DNA of 64,000 bases, taken from NCBI GenBank assembly GCA_963777915.1, contig CAVZSH010000003.1, forward strand, positions 434,001 through 498,000, in the 5' to 3' direction. Of this stretch, positions 1 through 9,493 are shown piece by piece. This stretch comes from CAVUPF01 sp963777915 (GTDB lineage: Bacteria; Actinomycetota; Thermoleophilia; Solirubrobacterales; 70-9). Under the pieces are notes generated by a model that was not told the DNA's origin, ran no database searches, and saw only the letters and a list, made by a program, of their open reading frames with translations. How positions within the stretch are numbered: position 1 is the stretch's first letter; each line of letters starts with the position of its first letter. A program made the position numbers and the translations under genes.

Positions 1-319
1 GGAAGAGGATCAGCAGCACCGACACGATGCCGAGGATTGCGACCACCGCGTTGATCGGAATAGGAGGCCTGTGGACAGAGTTCGTGATGCGTAGCGCCGC
101 CACGGCGAACGTGGCGATGATCGCGATCGCGAGAACGATCGGGATGTAGTCGAGTGCTTCCCAGGCGCTTTTCCCTGGCTCGACACTTTGAATGGCAAAA
201 AGCAGATTGGAAGTGTTGATCACCTTGACCCCAAACCAATGGAAGAACGTGAGGACGAAGAGCAGGATCGCCGAGATACCAGCGACCCTCTCGCCGTTGC
301 TGAGTCTGCCTAGCTCCAT
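1..319 (-). CDS. Membrane protein, N-terminal part, cut by window edge
   Basis: Read on the minus strand from ATG 319-317, this frame stays open to the left edge (about 106 codons). The protein opens MELGRLSNGERVAGIS, then runs into a hydrophobic helix (ILLFVLTFF), a polar loop, and at least two further helices (around IVLAIAIIATFAVAA and VVAILGIVSVLLILF). A GGGGGAG Shine-Dalgarno lies 6 nt before the ATG. It follows the two secreted-protein genes at 414 and 1386 on the same strand, so it could be the third gene of that run, although 94 nt separate it from its neighbour. No family is recognised from this part; the C-terminus is outside the window. Confidence 0.7.
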   Translation of the reverse strand, partial: MELGRLSNGERVAGISAILLFVLTFFHWFGVKVINTSNLLFAIQSVEPGKSAWEALDYIPIVLAIAIIATFAVAALRITNSVHRPPIPINAVVAILGIVSVLLILF

Positions 320-413
320 CTGCCACTCCCCCTTTTCTCCGCACGGAACGACCGCGGCGATGATACACCGGCGCCAGAAAGTCAGGCGTCGCTTCCGTGG
401 CACGGCCATGCCT

Positions 414-1364
414 TTAGCCTTCGGGAATCTGCTCGCCTACCGCCGTAACGAGGAAGGGGGCATAGAGCTTCCTACTAGCTCCACCAACTCTGACTCGCTT
501 ACTAACTCTGTAACGACCGGGAAGCACATCGGAGGGTACTTCAAAGCTCTCACACATGCCTGCTTCACCGGAGCGCAAAAGCCCCAAAGCTTCCAGCCAC
601 GGGCCCGGTGGGCTTGCTGCGTCCAAAACCCAACTTCCGTTGTCGAACCGTTCGAACTCGAATTCTTGCCCAGCTCCGACTGGCAGCGTTCCAAAGTTTT
701 CAATTCGGAAGTCAACCTTTCCGCCCGCAGGTACCTGTTGAACGCTTGGAGTTAACCTAACGTGTATCGTCGGTTTAACAACTCGAGCATATTCCTCATA
801 GCGTCCGAGAACTTTACCATCCGAGAGACGGTTAAACGTGATCGTTACACGATAAAAACCTTGTGCCCGTAGCTCGCCGAGCCACATTCGGACTTTCTGC
901 ATGCGCGATACCAAGGTGTATTTGTTCAATCGCGATGAGACTATCTTCGTCGGCACTCCCCCTCGGTCAACACGAGCTATCTGCGCCCGCACAACCCAGT
1001 TCAGATCGAAGTTACCGTTAGTCGGAGACCTACCGTAGAACCGAAAACCGACTGCCCCTTCACCAACAACAATCGACCGTGTAAGGACGAGGCTGGTGTG
1101 ACGCGGGGCAAATGGCAGCTGCCCCGATGGAGGAACCGCCCTCGCTCTTGGAAGCATTTGCAATGGCGCCCTGTAGTCTCGCACCACCGTCGGTTCGCAG
1201 CTTGTTGGGTTAAACGGTGCGGCCGGTGCACCCGCGGCCGAGACGGCGGCGCATGTCAATGTCACTGTGATGATTATTGCGACGCCGCAATACCCGGCAC
1301 CGCAACATCGGCCCAACTGGGCGAGCCCTTCGCTGCCGTCTCGGCCGAGTGTCTTAGCCTTCAC
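414..1364 (-). CDS. Secreted protein with C-terminal bacterial Ig-like domain
   Basis: A 316-residue protein with an N-terminal hydrophobic segment (residues about 25-45, GVAIIITVTLTCAAVSAAG) that looks like a signal peptide or anchor. The C-terminal 110 residues (about 200-310) have the pattern of the small bacterial Ig-like fold seen in Big_14-type proteins: VPAGGKVDFRIENFGT, then EFEFERFDNGSWV, and a closing strand near LPGRYRVSKRV. The middle resembles a second all-beta domain. The start is GTG, 21 nt after the stop of the giant NHL/protease gene, so the two are probably co-transcribed and the product likely works at the cell surface. The family call is by eye; function unknown. Confidence 0.75.
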   Translation of the reverse strand: MKAKTLGRDGSEGLAQLGRCCGAGYCGVAIIITVTLTCAAVSAAGAPAAPFNPTSCEPTVVRDYRAPLQMLPRARAVPPSGQLPFAPRHTSLVLTRSIVVGEGAVGFRFYGRSPTNGNFDLNWVVRAQIARVDRGGVPTKIVSSRLNKYTLVSRMQKVRMWLGELRAQGFYRVTITFNRLSDGKVLGRYEEYARVVKPTIHVRLTPSVQQVPAGGKVDFRIENFGTLPVGAGQEFEFERFDNGSWVLDAASPPGPWLEALGLLRSGEAGMCESFEVPSDVLPGRYRVSKRVRVGGASRKLYAPFLVTAVGEQIPEG

Positions 1365-1385
1365 CTTACTCTACCGTCCACCTCT

Positions 1386-4300
1386 TCAGGGGACCGCCTT
1401 GATTTGCAGGTTCCCCATGCCAGGAGCATGCAGTATACCAACCGCATGACCGACAACAACGCCATCTTCTTCCGCCGGTGACCCGAGGACCGGGGTGAAC
1501 AGCTTATGTCCGCCGGTCCAGGTGCCCAATGCCGCCCCGGTGCGCAGATCCCAGACTGGACCGCCGCTATCGCCCGGTATCGTGTGCAATCCTACGATTT
1601 CCCATACCCACTCTGGATAAGCGGAATGCAGGAAGTACTCTTCTTTCAGTCCAGTAATCTGACCGCAAGCAGTTCCACCTTCGATGCCAGAGTTGCAAGC
1701 GAGCTCACCTGCGTACGGGACCGAGGGGCTCGCGGTCTTCTGTGCGTATCCACTGGAGACCCAGATCCATTCAGGGGTACCGAATCCGTCCTTCAGATGA
1801 ATCGCCTCAGCATCAGTTGCATATCCTTCCACTGGTACGCCATATGCTCTGCGAGTCAGTTGGCCGATCGCGAATTCAACGTCTTTCCCTTTTTCCTTGG
1901 CATATCTGAACACTGTTGCTCCCTGTTGGAAACAGTGTCCAGCAGTCAAGGCGAAACGTTCCCAGAGATATTCTCCATTTGATTTTTTTGTTCCTGTCTT
2001 TTCGTTGGCGCCGAAATTCAGCGTGCAGGCATTCTCACTTTCATCTCCTTGACCGTACACAGCGTCGCCGGCAAAGAGACGCTGGTCAGCTTCTCGCACG
2101 CGATGTGGCGGTCCATATTCCGCTGCGCGTTCCCGACTTGGTCGTTCTGGCTGGTACTCCACGGTGAATAGCGCGGGGTTAAGATTTTCCGATATATATG
2201 ACTGAAGAGCATTTACATTGGAGGTTTCGACAGTGATGCGGTTACCGGCTACATCAGTCCCCTTACCCGTCATCAGTGCAGAGATTTCCGGTTTGCTCGC
2301 GAGCCCGACAGAGAATTCGTGCGATTGAACTGCCAATGAAGCGAGTGAATATTTAGGCTGAACTTCAAACGGGGCGATACGTGCAGGCGCCATTAGCCCA
2401 CCTTCCGCCTCGAGTTGTTCCACAAGACTCGCCTGGTTGCTCGTAAAGCCGACGTGGATGATCCCACCCTGACGATAATTAACGTAGTAGCCCGCGTAAG
2501 AGCCTGCAAGGCCATGCGCAGTCACCCACTGCAATATTGCGGTGGCGGCTTGGGCAATATATCTTTCGCGGTATTCCAACTCTGCTACGTCCACGGCACG
2601 TAGCGGAACCCCCCATCGTTCGTCAGAAGTTCGTGCGACTTCGCCCTCGGGCGTATTCGGATTGTGCCAGTCCGCGATCAGGTTGAAGATTCTTTCGTTG
2701 ATCGCCTGTTCATTGCCTTTGAGGTCGAGGTCGAGACCGAATTCTTCGCGGAAGGTTTTAATTTTTGCGAATGTCGGCGGTTCCAGTTCTTCGGATTCCG
2801 ATTGCGGCGGCGTGTACGGGATGTTGTCCCATAGACGCTCGGTGGATACCTGCCCAAGCCGATCGGTGACGATCACTTCAAGCTGGAGGACCCCCGGCGG
2901 CCAGCTTTCGGTCTCGGTCACCAGTTCCTTTTCGAGTTTGAGGCATTTCGATTCTTCGCATTTCTTTTCTTCGACGAGATGACTGCCATTGGCGACGATT
3001 TGGATAGACGAGATGCCTTCTGGAGAATGCGCTACAACCGACAGTGTCTGGTCCCCAGAGCTAATCGGTTCAGGATGGACTTCTCCTCGCTGGACCCACA
3101 GGCTCCCGGTCAACTCTTCGATTTCGGGAGGTTTCGCTGCGTTCCACCACTTCAGCACGGAGCCGTCGACGCCGATTTCGTATGTCACCGCGGGTTCGCT
3201 TTCGGGAGTGACGACGGTGCGCCGGGGTTCTTCGGAATAGGTAAAGCTGGTCGTCTTCGCTTTGCCGCCTTCGATCGAGACGGTGACCGATTTCACTCTG
3301 CCGGTGGAATCGTAGGCGATTTCACCCCAGGTGCCGTGTGGTAGTTCGACTTTGGTCAGCTGTTTCGCTTCATTGTATTTGTACTTCGTTTCACCTTTAG
3401 GGGTGGCGGCTGTTGTCAGTGATTCGCCGCTGTGCTGGTATGTGGATTTTCCGGCTGCTTCGCCTTCGACGCTGCTCACAAGGCCACTGGAGGTGTTGAC
3501 TTTGACTTTGGGGTCGGGTTCGACCGGCGCTTCAAGGGGTGGTTCGCCGGACGGCGGCGTCCATTTCTGCACCCGGTTGTTGTTGGTGTCGGCGACCCAG
3601 ATGTCGCCTTTCGAGTCTACCGCGAGGCCCAGGGGGTAGCTGAAGCTGAACTGCCCCGCGCCCGATCCTTTGGAGCCGAACTGGGTACGGTATTCGCCTT
3701 TTTCGTTGAACTCCTGGATGCGGTCGTTGTTTTGGTCGCCGACCCAAACGTCGCCTTTGGTGTCGACGTTGATCGCGTCGGGGCGCTCGAACTTTCCGTT
3801 GCCGGCGCCTTCGGCGCCGAACTGGCGCACGAATTCACCTTTTTCGTTGAACTCGGCAACCCGGTTGTTCAGCCAGTCGGCGATCCAGGCGTTGCCTCCC
3901 GGGCCGATGGAGATGCCGGTCGGTTCGCCGAGCTGCCCCGAGCCCGAGCCTTTGGACCCGACGACCCTGATGAATTCGCCTTTTTCGTTGAACTCCTCGA
4001 CCCGGCCGGCATAGGTGTCAGAGACCCAGATGTTGTTGTGGGAGTCGATCGCGAGGCCTTCCGGACCGCCGCTGGTGAACTGCCCGTTGCCGGTCCCGAC
4101 GGAGCCGAACTTGCTCACGTATTCGCCTTTTTCGTTGAGCTCCTCAACCCGGTTGTTGCCCTTGTCGGCGATCCAGAGGTTGCCTTTGGAGTCGATCGCC
4201 AGGGCGGCCGGGGCGCTCAGCTGTCCGTTGGCGCTGCCGGCTTTGCCGGCCTGGCAGGTGTTGCCCGAGGCGGCGGTGCAGAGGTTCTGTTCGGCTTCGG

Positions 4301-7300
4301 TGCCTTTGGCTTCGACCTTTGTCTTGTTGACTTCTTTGCCGAAGGTGAGGACGAATTCGCCTTTTTCGTTGAACTCCTGGACGCGATTGTTGGTCTTGTC
4401 CGCGACCCAGAGGTTGCCTTTGGAGTCGATCGCCACGTCTGCGGGGTGGCTGAATTGGCCGCCGGCACTACCTGTGGTGCCAAAGGAGGTCGAATAGGTG
4501 AATGCGTAACCCGCCACCGCCCATTCCTGCACCCTGTTGTTCCCTGTGTCGGCCACCCAGACGTTGCCTTTGGTGTCCACGACGACGCCCTTGGGTTCGG
4601 AGAACTGGCCGTTGTTGTCGCCCGCTTTGCCGAACTGGCTCAGGTAGGTGCCGGTGGAGGAGAGCTCCTGGATGCGGTCGTTGCCTGTGTCGGCGACCCA
4701 GACGTTGCCCGAGGAGTCGACGGCGATGCCGTCGGGGGTCTTGAACTGGCCGTTTTCGGTGCCTTCTTTGCCGACGACGCGGGTGAATTCGCCTTTGGAG
4801 TTGAACTCCTGGATCCGGTTGTTGGAGGTGTCGGCGACCCAGAAGTTGCCTTTGGAGTCGATCGCCAGGGCCTGGGGGGACTTGAGCTGGTCGTTTTCGG
4901 CGCCGTAGGTGTATTCGAACTTGGTGGTGTAGGTGCCTTCGGCGGAGAACTCCTGCAGGCGGGGCTTGTAGCTGGTGCCCCCTTCGGTCTCTAGCGTCCA
5001 GACGTGGCCTTCGGGGTCGATCGCGACTCCGCGCAGGCCCTCGAACTGGCCGTTTTCGGTGCCCGTTTTTCCCCACTGGCGCAGGTATTCCCCTTTGGAG
5101 TTGAACTCCTGGACGCGGCTGGCGGCGGCGACGTAGACGTTGCCGGCGGAGCTGACGGCGATCCCGCGCATCGAGGTGAACTGGCCGTTGCCGGTGCCGG
5201 TTGCGCCGAACTGGAGCTTGAATTCGCCTTTGGAGTTGAACTCCTGGACGCGGTTGTGGCCGGCGTCGGCCACCCAGACGTTGCCTTCGGAGTCGGTGGC
5301 GAGGGCGTTGGGTCCGGAGAGCTGGCCGGCGCCTGAGCCTTCGCCGCCGAACTGGCGCACGTATTCGCCGGTGGTGGCCTCCTGCACCCTGTTGTTCCCT
5401 GTGTCGGCCACCCAGACGTTGCCTTTGGTGTCCACGACGACGCCCTTGGGTTCGGAGAACTGGCCGTTGTTGTCGCCCGCTTTGCCGAACTGGCTCAGGT
5501 AGGTGCCGGTGGAGGAGAGCTCCTGGATGCGGTCGTTGCCTGTGTCGGCGACCCAGACGTTGCCCGAGGAGTCGACGGCGATGCCGTCGGGGGTCTTGAA
5601 CTGGCCGTTTTCGGTGCCTTCTTTGCCGACGACGCGGGTGAATTCGCCTTTGGAGTTGAACTCCTGGATCCGGTTGTTGGAGGTGTCGGCGACCCAGAAG
5701 TTGCCTTTGGAGTCGATCGCCAGGGCCTGGGGGGACTTGAGCTGGTCGTTTTCGGCGCCGTAGGTGTATTCGAACTTGGTGGTGTAGGTGCCTTCGGCGG
5801 AGAACTCCTGCAGGCGGGGCTTGTAGCTGGTGCCCCCTTCGGTCTCTAGCGTCCAGACGTGGCCTTCGGGGTCGATCGCGACTCCGCGCAGGCCCTCGAA
5901 CTGGCCGTTTTCGGTGCCCGTTTTGCCCCACTGGCGCAGGTATTCCCCTTTGGAGTTGAACTCCTGGACGCGGCTGGCGGCGGCGACGTAGACGTTGCCG
6001 GCGGAGCTGACGGCGATCCCGCGCATCGAGGTGAACTGGCCGTTGCCGGTGCCGGTTGCGCCGAACTGGAGCTTGAATTCGCCTTTGGAGTTGAACTCCT
6101 GGACGCGGTTGTGGCCGGCGTCGGCCACCCAGACGTTGCCTTCGGAGTCGGTGGCGAGGGCGTTGGGTCCGGAGAGCTGGCCGGCGCCTGAGCCTTCGCC
6201 GCCGAACTGGCGCACGTATTCGCCGGTGGTGGCCTCCTGCACCCTGTTGTTCCCTGTGTCGGCCACCCAGACGTTGCCTTTGGTGTCCACGACGACGCCC
6301 TTGGGTTCGGAGAACTGGCCGTTGTTGTCGCCCGCTTTGCCGAACTGGCTCAGGTAGGTGCCGGTGGAGGAGAGCTCCTGGATGCGGTCGTTGCCTGTGT
6401 CGGCGACCCAGACGTTGCCCGAGGAGTCGACGGCGATGCCGTCGGGGGTCTTGAACTGGCCGTTTTCGGTGCCTTCTTTGCCGACGACGCGGGTGAATTC
6501 GCCTTTGGAGTTGAACTCCTGGATCCGGTTGTTGGAGGTGTCGGCGACCCAGAAGTTGCCTTTGGAGTCGATCGCCAGGGCCTGGGGGGACTTGAGCTGG
6601 TCGTTTTCGGCGCCGTAGGTGTATTCGAACTTGGTGGTGTAGGTGCCTTCGGCGGAGAACTCCTGCAGGCGGGGCTTGTAGCTGGGGCCCCCTTCGGTCT
6701 CTAGGGTCCAGACGTGGCCTTCGGGGTCGATCGCGACTCCGCGCAGGCCCTCGAACTGGCCGTTTTCGGTGCCCGTTTTTCCCCACTGGCGCAGGTATTC
6801 GCCTTTGGCGTTGAACTCCTGGATGCGGCTGGCGGCGGCGACGTAGACGTTGCCGGTGGAGCTGACGGCGATGCCGTGCATCGAGGTGAACTGGCCGTTG
6901 CCGGTGCCGGTGGCACCGAACTGGAGCTTGAATTCGCCTTTGGAGTTGAACTCCTGGACGCGGTTGTGACCGGCGTCGGCTACCCAGACGTTGCCTTCGG
7001 AGTCGGTGGCGAGGGCGTTGGGTCCGGAGAGCTGGCCGGCGCCTGAGAACTGATACTTCGTCTGTTCGGGCAGGGTCAGCGTGTAGCCAGTTCCGGAGCT
7101 GCCGCTGAGCGTGTCTTGACTCCACGTCGGGGCACTGAACGATTCTTTGCCGCTTTCAGTGAAGGGCACTGTGCCGCCTTCGGCCTGAACCGCCGTGATC
7201 TTTTTGCCGCTTTCTTCGGAGATCAGGTGGTCGCTGAAGGAGTTGGTCCAGCCGTAGCCGAAAGCGCCCGGCGAAGTTGCCGTCGCCGCTGTCTGTGCGT

Positions 7301-8891
7301 CGTAAGTCCTAGTCAAGTCTAGACCGACGCCCCGCCCCCCGATTTCAAAGTCAGTCTGCGTCTCAGAGAAGTCGCCAGTCGCGCTGTTAACCGGATCTCC
7401 TTCTTCGCACTCCTTGCAAAAGTGGTCAGTGTGTGGCTTAGTGATCGGGTGTTGTATCGTAAGGGTTCCTTCTTTTTGAACCTCGCGTCCGTAGTTTTCG
7501 AGATTGACGCCAATTTTGGTTTCGAAAGTCGGATAGTGGGCCACGCTCTTTTCAAGAGTTCCGGTGTTGTCGAAGACCGGAGCGGCTCCACCGCCTGCGA
7601 AGATCGACGGCCCATGAAGTTCTGCTTCGTAATTGTCGACAAATGTAGCCTTGTTGTCGAGAGTGGAGCCATCGGTCATTTCCAGTTCGGATCCACCGGT
7701 TGGATCCGTCATTGTGCCTTCATTTACAAACTGCCTTTCGGCCTGCACCTCCGGGGATGCTTCTCCCCCTCCGAGTTGAGCTGATGCCCCTGGCAAGAGG
7801 ACAGTTTTCCCGGATCCGGACATGATGCCCGCGCCGCGCCAAATGAGTTCTTTTGTAATTTCGAAAGTGCCCCCGCCGGCGAGCGTCGCGGTTTCAAGAA
7901 AGAGCGTGCCAATCGAGTCGCTTTTACCCGTCGGAACGCTTATCGAGCCAGCCCTGACGTAAAGCTCGCCTTCGGACCCCGTCAATTCCTGAGCTGTTAC
8001 CGTTGCGCCCCTGATTTCGATCTGGGTCGTCACGGTGTCTTTCGTGAGAGAGAAGGAGCCGCTAGTCAAGGTCACCCAACTCCAGGTCCCCCCGGTGGAA
8101 GAGCCGCCGTCGGTTAATTTCAGCGTGCCGCTTGAGGCGTAGGCTTCGATGTGGCCAGTGTTTTCGATGTTTACGGCGATTTCTGTTTCGTCAGCAAAGG
8201 TGGTGTTGCTCTTGTCCAACGTCCCGCTGTTGACGAGAACGGGGGCCGACCCGCTTCCCGGGTAGAGCGCCTTGTCTTCGGTCCAAACATAAAATTTCGA
8301 CTTATTTTCAAGCTTTGCACCTTCAGACATTTCCAGCTGGCCTCCCCTACCAAACGATAATGTGCCTTCATTGACAAACCGTCGCTTGGCTAGCACGGCT
8401 TCCGCATCAAGTTCACCCGACGCCCCTGAAGATAGAATTGTCGTGCCTGATCCGGACATGATGCCGTGAGTTCGCAATGCCAGTTCCCCGTTGATCGTGA
8501 GAGTGCTGGCGCCGGTTAGCGTTGCGGATTCAAGAGTGAGGTCGTGTATTGTCGATGCTTCTGTCGTGCTTGTGGGTTCTATGGAGCCCCCTTGGAGCCA
8601 GAGACTCCCTTCGCCTTGAAGGACCTTCACTGTGTTAGCGCCTTCAGTGATCCGGGCCGTTTTGCCAGAACCAATGCAGGCGACGTCGCTAGCAGTTGGG
8701 ATGTGCCCTGCGGACCAATTTCCAGCAACGTTCCAGGAGGCGTATTCTGCTCCAGACCAGGTATCGGTGCATTCGGCGGCCAAAGCACTAGCCGGCAAGG
8801 CACAGGCGAGGAGGACGAACAGAGAGACGGTGGCAACAAGGGCTGTGGCCTTGATGGATTTCGAAGCCGGATTTGCCGAGCCAGATTGCAT
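1386..8891 (-). CDS. Giant secreted Rhs-like/NHL propeller protein with C-terminal trypsin-fold protease
   Basis: About 2,501 residues from ATG 8891-8889, preceded by GGAGGGAAC; an upstream in-frame start at 8954 lacks a comparable site. Order of parts: signal peptide ending near ASALA; about 450 residues of beta-rich surface repeats; a DUF6531-like Rhs opening (CKECEEGDPVNSATGDFSET, LTRTYD); a long array of NHL propeller units (GxGNGQF...GIAVDSxGNVWVADTGNNRVQEF); an Rhs/YD-like piece (GETKYKYNEAKQLTKVELP); a region like an alpha-lytic-protease propeptide (AGYYVNYRQGGIIHVGF); and a chymotrypsin-fold domain with TAGHC (His about 2318), DAEAIHL (Asp about 2360) and GDSGGP (Ser about 2441). All three catalytic residues are present. 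NHL units usually bind proteins or ligands. That the protease is a processed or delivered effector is inference; no immunity gene is visible next to it. Confidence 0.9.
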   Translation of the reverse strand: MQSGSANPASKSIKATALVATVSLFVLLACALPASALAAECTDTWSGAEYASWNVAGNWSAGHIPTASDVACIGSGKTARITEGANTVKVLQGEGSLWLQGGSIEPTSTTEASTIHDLTLESATLTGASTLTINGELALRTHGIMSGSGTTILSSGASGELDAEAVLAKRRFVNEGTLSFGRGGQLEMSEGAKLENKSKFYVWTEDKALYPGSGSAPVLVNSGTLDKSNTTFADETEIAVNIENTGHIEAYASSGTLKLTDGGSSTGGTWSWVTLTSGSFSLTKDTVTTQIEIRGATVTAQELTGSEGELYVRAGSISVPTGKSDSIGTLFLETATLAGGGTFEITKELIWRGAGIMSGSGKTVLLPGASAQLGGGEASPEVQAERQFVNEGTMTDPTGGSELEMTDGSTLDNKATFVDNYEAELHGPSIFAGGGAAPVFDNTGTLEKSVAHYPTFETKIGVNLENYGREVQKEGTLTIQHPITKPHTDHFCKECEEGDPVNSATGDFSETQTDFEIGGRGVGLDLTRTYDAQTAATATSPGAFGYGWTNSFSDHLISEESGKKITAVQAEGGTVPFTESGKESFSAPTWSQDTLSGSSGTGYTLTLPEQTKYQFSGAGQLSGPNALATDSEGNVWVADAGHNRVQEFNSKGEFKLQFGATGTGNGQFTSMHGIAVSSTGNVYVAAASRIQEFNAKGEYLRQWGKTGTENGQFEGLRGVAIDPEGHVWTLETEGGPSYKPRLQEFSAEGTYTTKFEYTYGAENDQLKSPQALAIDSKGNFWVADTSNNRIQEFNSKGEFTRVVGKEGTENGQFKTPDGIAVDSSGNVWVADTGNDRIQELSSTGTYLSQFGKAGDNNGQFSEPKGVVVDTKGNVWVADTGNNRVQEATTGEYVRQFGGEGSGAGQLSGPNALATDSEGNVWVADAGHNRVQEFNSKGEFKLQFGATGTGNGQFTSMRGIAVSSAGNVYVAAASRVQEFNSKGEYLRQWGKTGTENGQFEGLRGVAIDPEGHVWTLETEGGTSYKPRLQEFSAEGTYTTKFEYTYGAENDQLKSPQALAIDSKGNFWVADTSNNRIQEFNSKGEFTRVVGKEGTENGQFKTPDGIAVDSSGNVWVADTGNDRIQELSSTGTYLSQFGKAGDNNGQFSEPKGVVVDTKGNVWVADTGNNRVQEATTGEYVRQFGGEGSGAGQLSGPNALATDSEGNVWVADAGHNRVQEFNSKGEFKLQFGATGTGNGQFTSMRGIAVSSAGNVYVAAASRVQEFNSKGEYLRQWGKTGTENGQFEGLRGVAIDPEGHVWTLETEGGTSYKPRLQEFSAEGTYTTKFEYTYGAENDQLKSPQALAIDSKGNFWVADTSNNRIQEFNSKGEFTRVVGKEGTENGQFKTPDGIAVDSSGNVWVADTGNDRIQELSSTGTYLSQFGKAGDNNGQFSEPKGVVVDTKGNVWVADTGNNRVQEWAVAGYAFTYSTSFGTTGSAGGQFSHPADVAIDSKGNLWVADKTNNRVQEFNEKGEFVLTFGKEVNKTKVEAKGTEAEQNLCTAASGNTCQAGKAGSANGQLSAPAALAIDSKGNLWIADKGNNRVEELNEKGEYVSKFGSVGTGNGQFTSGGPEGLAIDSHNNIWVSDTYAGRVEEFNEKGEFIRVVGSKGSGSGQLGEPTGISIGPGGNAWIADWLNNRVAEFNEKGEFVRQFGAEGAGNGKFERPDAINVDTKGDVWVGDQNNDRIQEFNEKGEYRTQFGSKGSGAGQFSFSYPLGLAVDSKGDIWVADTNNNRVQKWTPPSGEPPLEAPVEPDPKVKVNTSSGLVSSVEGEAAGKSTYQHSGESLTTAATPKGETKYKYNEAKQLTKVELPHGTWGEIAYDSTGRVKSVTVSIEGGKAKTTSFTYSEEPRRTVVTPESEPAVTYEIGVDGSVLKWWNAAKPPEIEELTGSLWVQRGEVHPEPISSGDQTLSVVAHSPEGISSIQIVANGSHLVEEKKCEESKCLKLEKELVTETESWPPGVLQLEVIVTDRLGQVSTERLWDNIPYTPPQSESEELEPPTFAKIKTFREEFGLDLDLKGNEQAINERIFNLIADWHNPNTPEGEVARTSDERWGVPLRAVDVAELEYRERYIAQAATAILQWVTAHGLAGSYAGYYVNYRQGGIIHVGFTSNQASLVEQLEAEGGLMAPARIAPFEVQPKYSLASLAVQSHEFSVGLASKPEISALMTGKGTDVAGNRITVETSNVNALQSYISENLNPALFTVEYQPERPSRERAAEYGPPHRVREADQRLFAGDAVYGQGDESENACTLNFGANEKTGTKKSNGEYLWERFALTAGHCFQQGATVFRYAKEKGKDVEFAIGQLTRRAYGVPVEGYATDAEAIHLKDGFGTPEWIWVSSGYAQKTASPSVPYAGELACNSGIEGGTACGQITGLKEEYFLHSAYPEWVWEIVGLHTIPGDSGGPVWDLRTGAALGTWTGGHKLFTPVLGSPAEEDGVVVGHAVGILHAPGMGNLQIKAVP
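4526..7046 (-). repeat. Three tandem copies of an 855-bp unit inside the NHL gene
   Basis: The coding sequence repeats with an exact 855-bp (285-codon) period: for example the GCTGGCCGGCGCCTGAG segment recurs at about 5321, 6176 and 7031, and the antisense frames recur at 4648, 5503 and 6358. Each unit encodes about six NHL blades, SGAGQLSGPNALA... to ...TGNNRVQE. The second and third units in protein order are identical at protein level and differ by at least one base (TTTTTCCCC at about 5068 versus TTTTGCCCC at about 5923). The first unit carries several substitutions (MHGI/MRGI, GGPS/GGTS) and lacks the ATTGEYVRQFGGEG linker. This indicates recent tandem duplication or ongoing conversion. 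Copy number may vary between isolates or be mis-assembled. Confidence 0.95.
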
Positions 8892-9113
8892 GTTCCCTCC
8901 TCGTGACGGCTTGGCCGTCTCAGAACGCCTGGACTGGGGCTCCCTGCCACTCAAATTGCCTGAGCAAACAGGAAAATCGGAGCTTCTATATCACCCTGCG
9001 AGACGCCAAGCAAATTTTTGGAGCAAAAATCCGGTGGATGTCGGGCGCAGGACCCCTATCCCGATATCGAAGACCGGGGCACCGCCTCACCTGCTAGCGC
9101 GAAGTGGCTGGCT

Positions 9114-9281
9114 AAGAACCCCCTTTCAAAATGAGCACGGCCCGGATGGGGCCGAGTGACACTGCGCGAGACAGCCCCGTCCCGGTATCCCACGTAGCGC
9201 TGCTACGCGGGAGCCGTGCCGTGACCGTCTCCCTTGGTCATCGACCTCCCCGGACTCGCGCTCATTTTGAAAGGGGTTCTT
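9114..9281. repeat. Long imperfect inverted repeat (hairpin element 1)
   Basis: The 23-bp left end AAGAACCCCCTTTCAAAATGAGC (9114-9136, here split: AAGAACCCCC + TTTCAAAATGAGC) is matched by the reverse complement at 9260-9281 with one fewer C. The interior also pairs imperfectly (GAGACAGCCCCG with CGGTGACCGTCTC-type pairing) up to an apical hairpin CCCACGTAGC-gct-GCTACGCGGG at 9189-9211. The element lies between a truncated PPOX gene and the start of the NHL gene, both on the minus strand, and begins exactly where the PPOX homology ends. Confidence 0.75.
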
Positions 9282-9431
9282 GGTCTTCCATGCCTTGTCG
9301 TAGGAGCGAAAGAATGCACGCTCGCCGTCGAAGGCGATACTCACGGGCGTTCCGATCGGTGTGCCGTCGCGCCTGTAGGTGGTGAGGAGAATCGTCTTGG
9401 TATGCCTGAGCGAGTCGAGGGTGCTAGCCAT
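9126..9431 (-). pseudogene. PPOX-class F420-dependent enzyme, truncated
   Basis: The first 51 residues, MASTLDSLRHTKTILLTTYR to SYDKAWKTK, match the N-terminal strands of split-barrel PPOX enzymes of the Rv2061 type, which usually run to about 130-140 residues and use cofactor F420 or a flavin. A good Shine-Dalgarno (AAGGAGAGCG) precedes the ATG. After KTK (codon ending 9279) the frame enters hairpin element 1 and reads NPFQNERESGEV..., unrelated to the family. Nothing resembling the missing C-terminal half follows on the other side of the element. The gene therefore appears truncated, with the break coinciding with the inverted-repeat end. Confidence 0.75.
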
Positions 9432-9493
9432 CGCGCTCTCCTTTTGATCTGTGTTCAGACACGCGGCAGTAGCCCGGCCACCGACGCGGAGCC

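Noticed and set aside
3432..4994. 520-residue plus-strand frame with regular repeats opposite the NHL gene
   Set aside because: It is the antisense of NHL repeats; periodicity is inherited, there is no Shine-Dalgarno, and the sense frame has clear domains.
4526..7046. Regular repeats suggesting CRISPR or satellite DNA
   Set aside because: The period is 855 bp and protein-coding; NHL blades of about 45-50 codons explain the inner periodicity.
4468..7125. 885-residue Arg-rich minus-strand frame
   Set aside because: Shifted frame of the same NHL repeats; low-complexity Arg/His/Pro composition typical of GC-rich out-of-frame translation.
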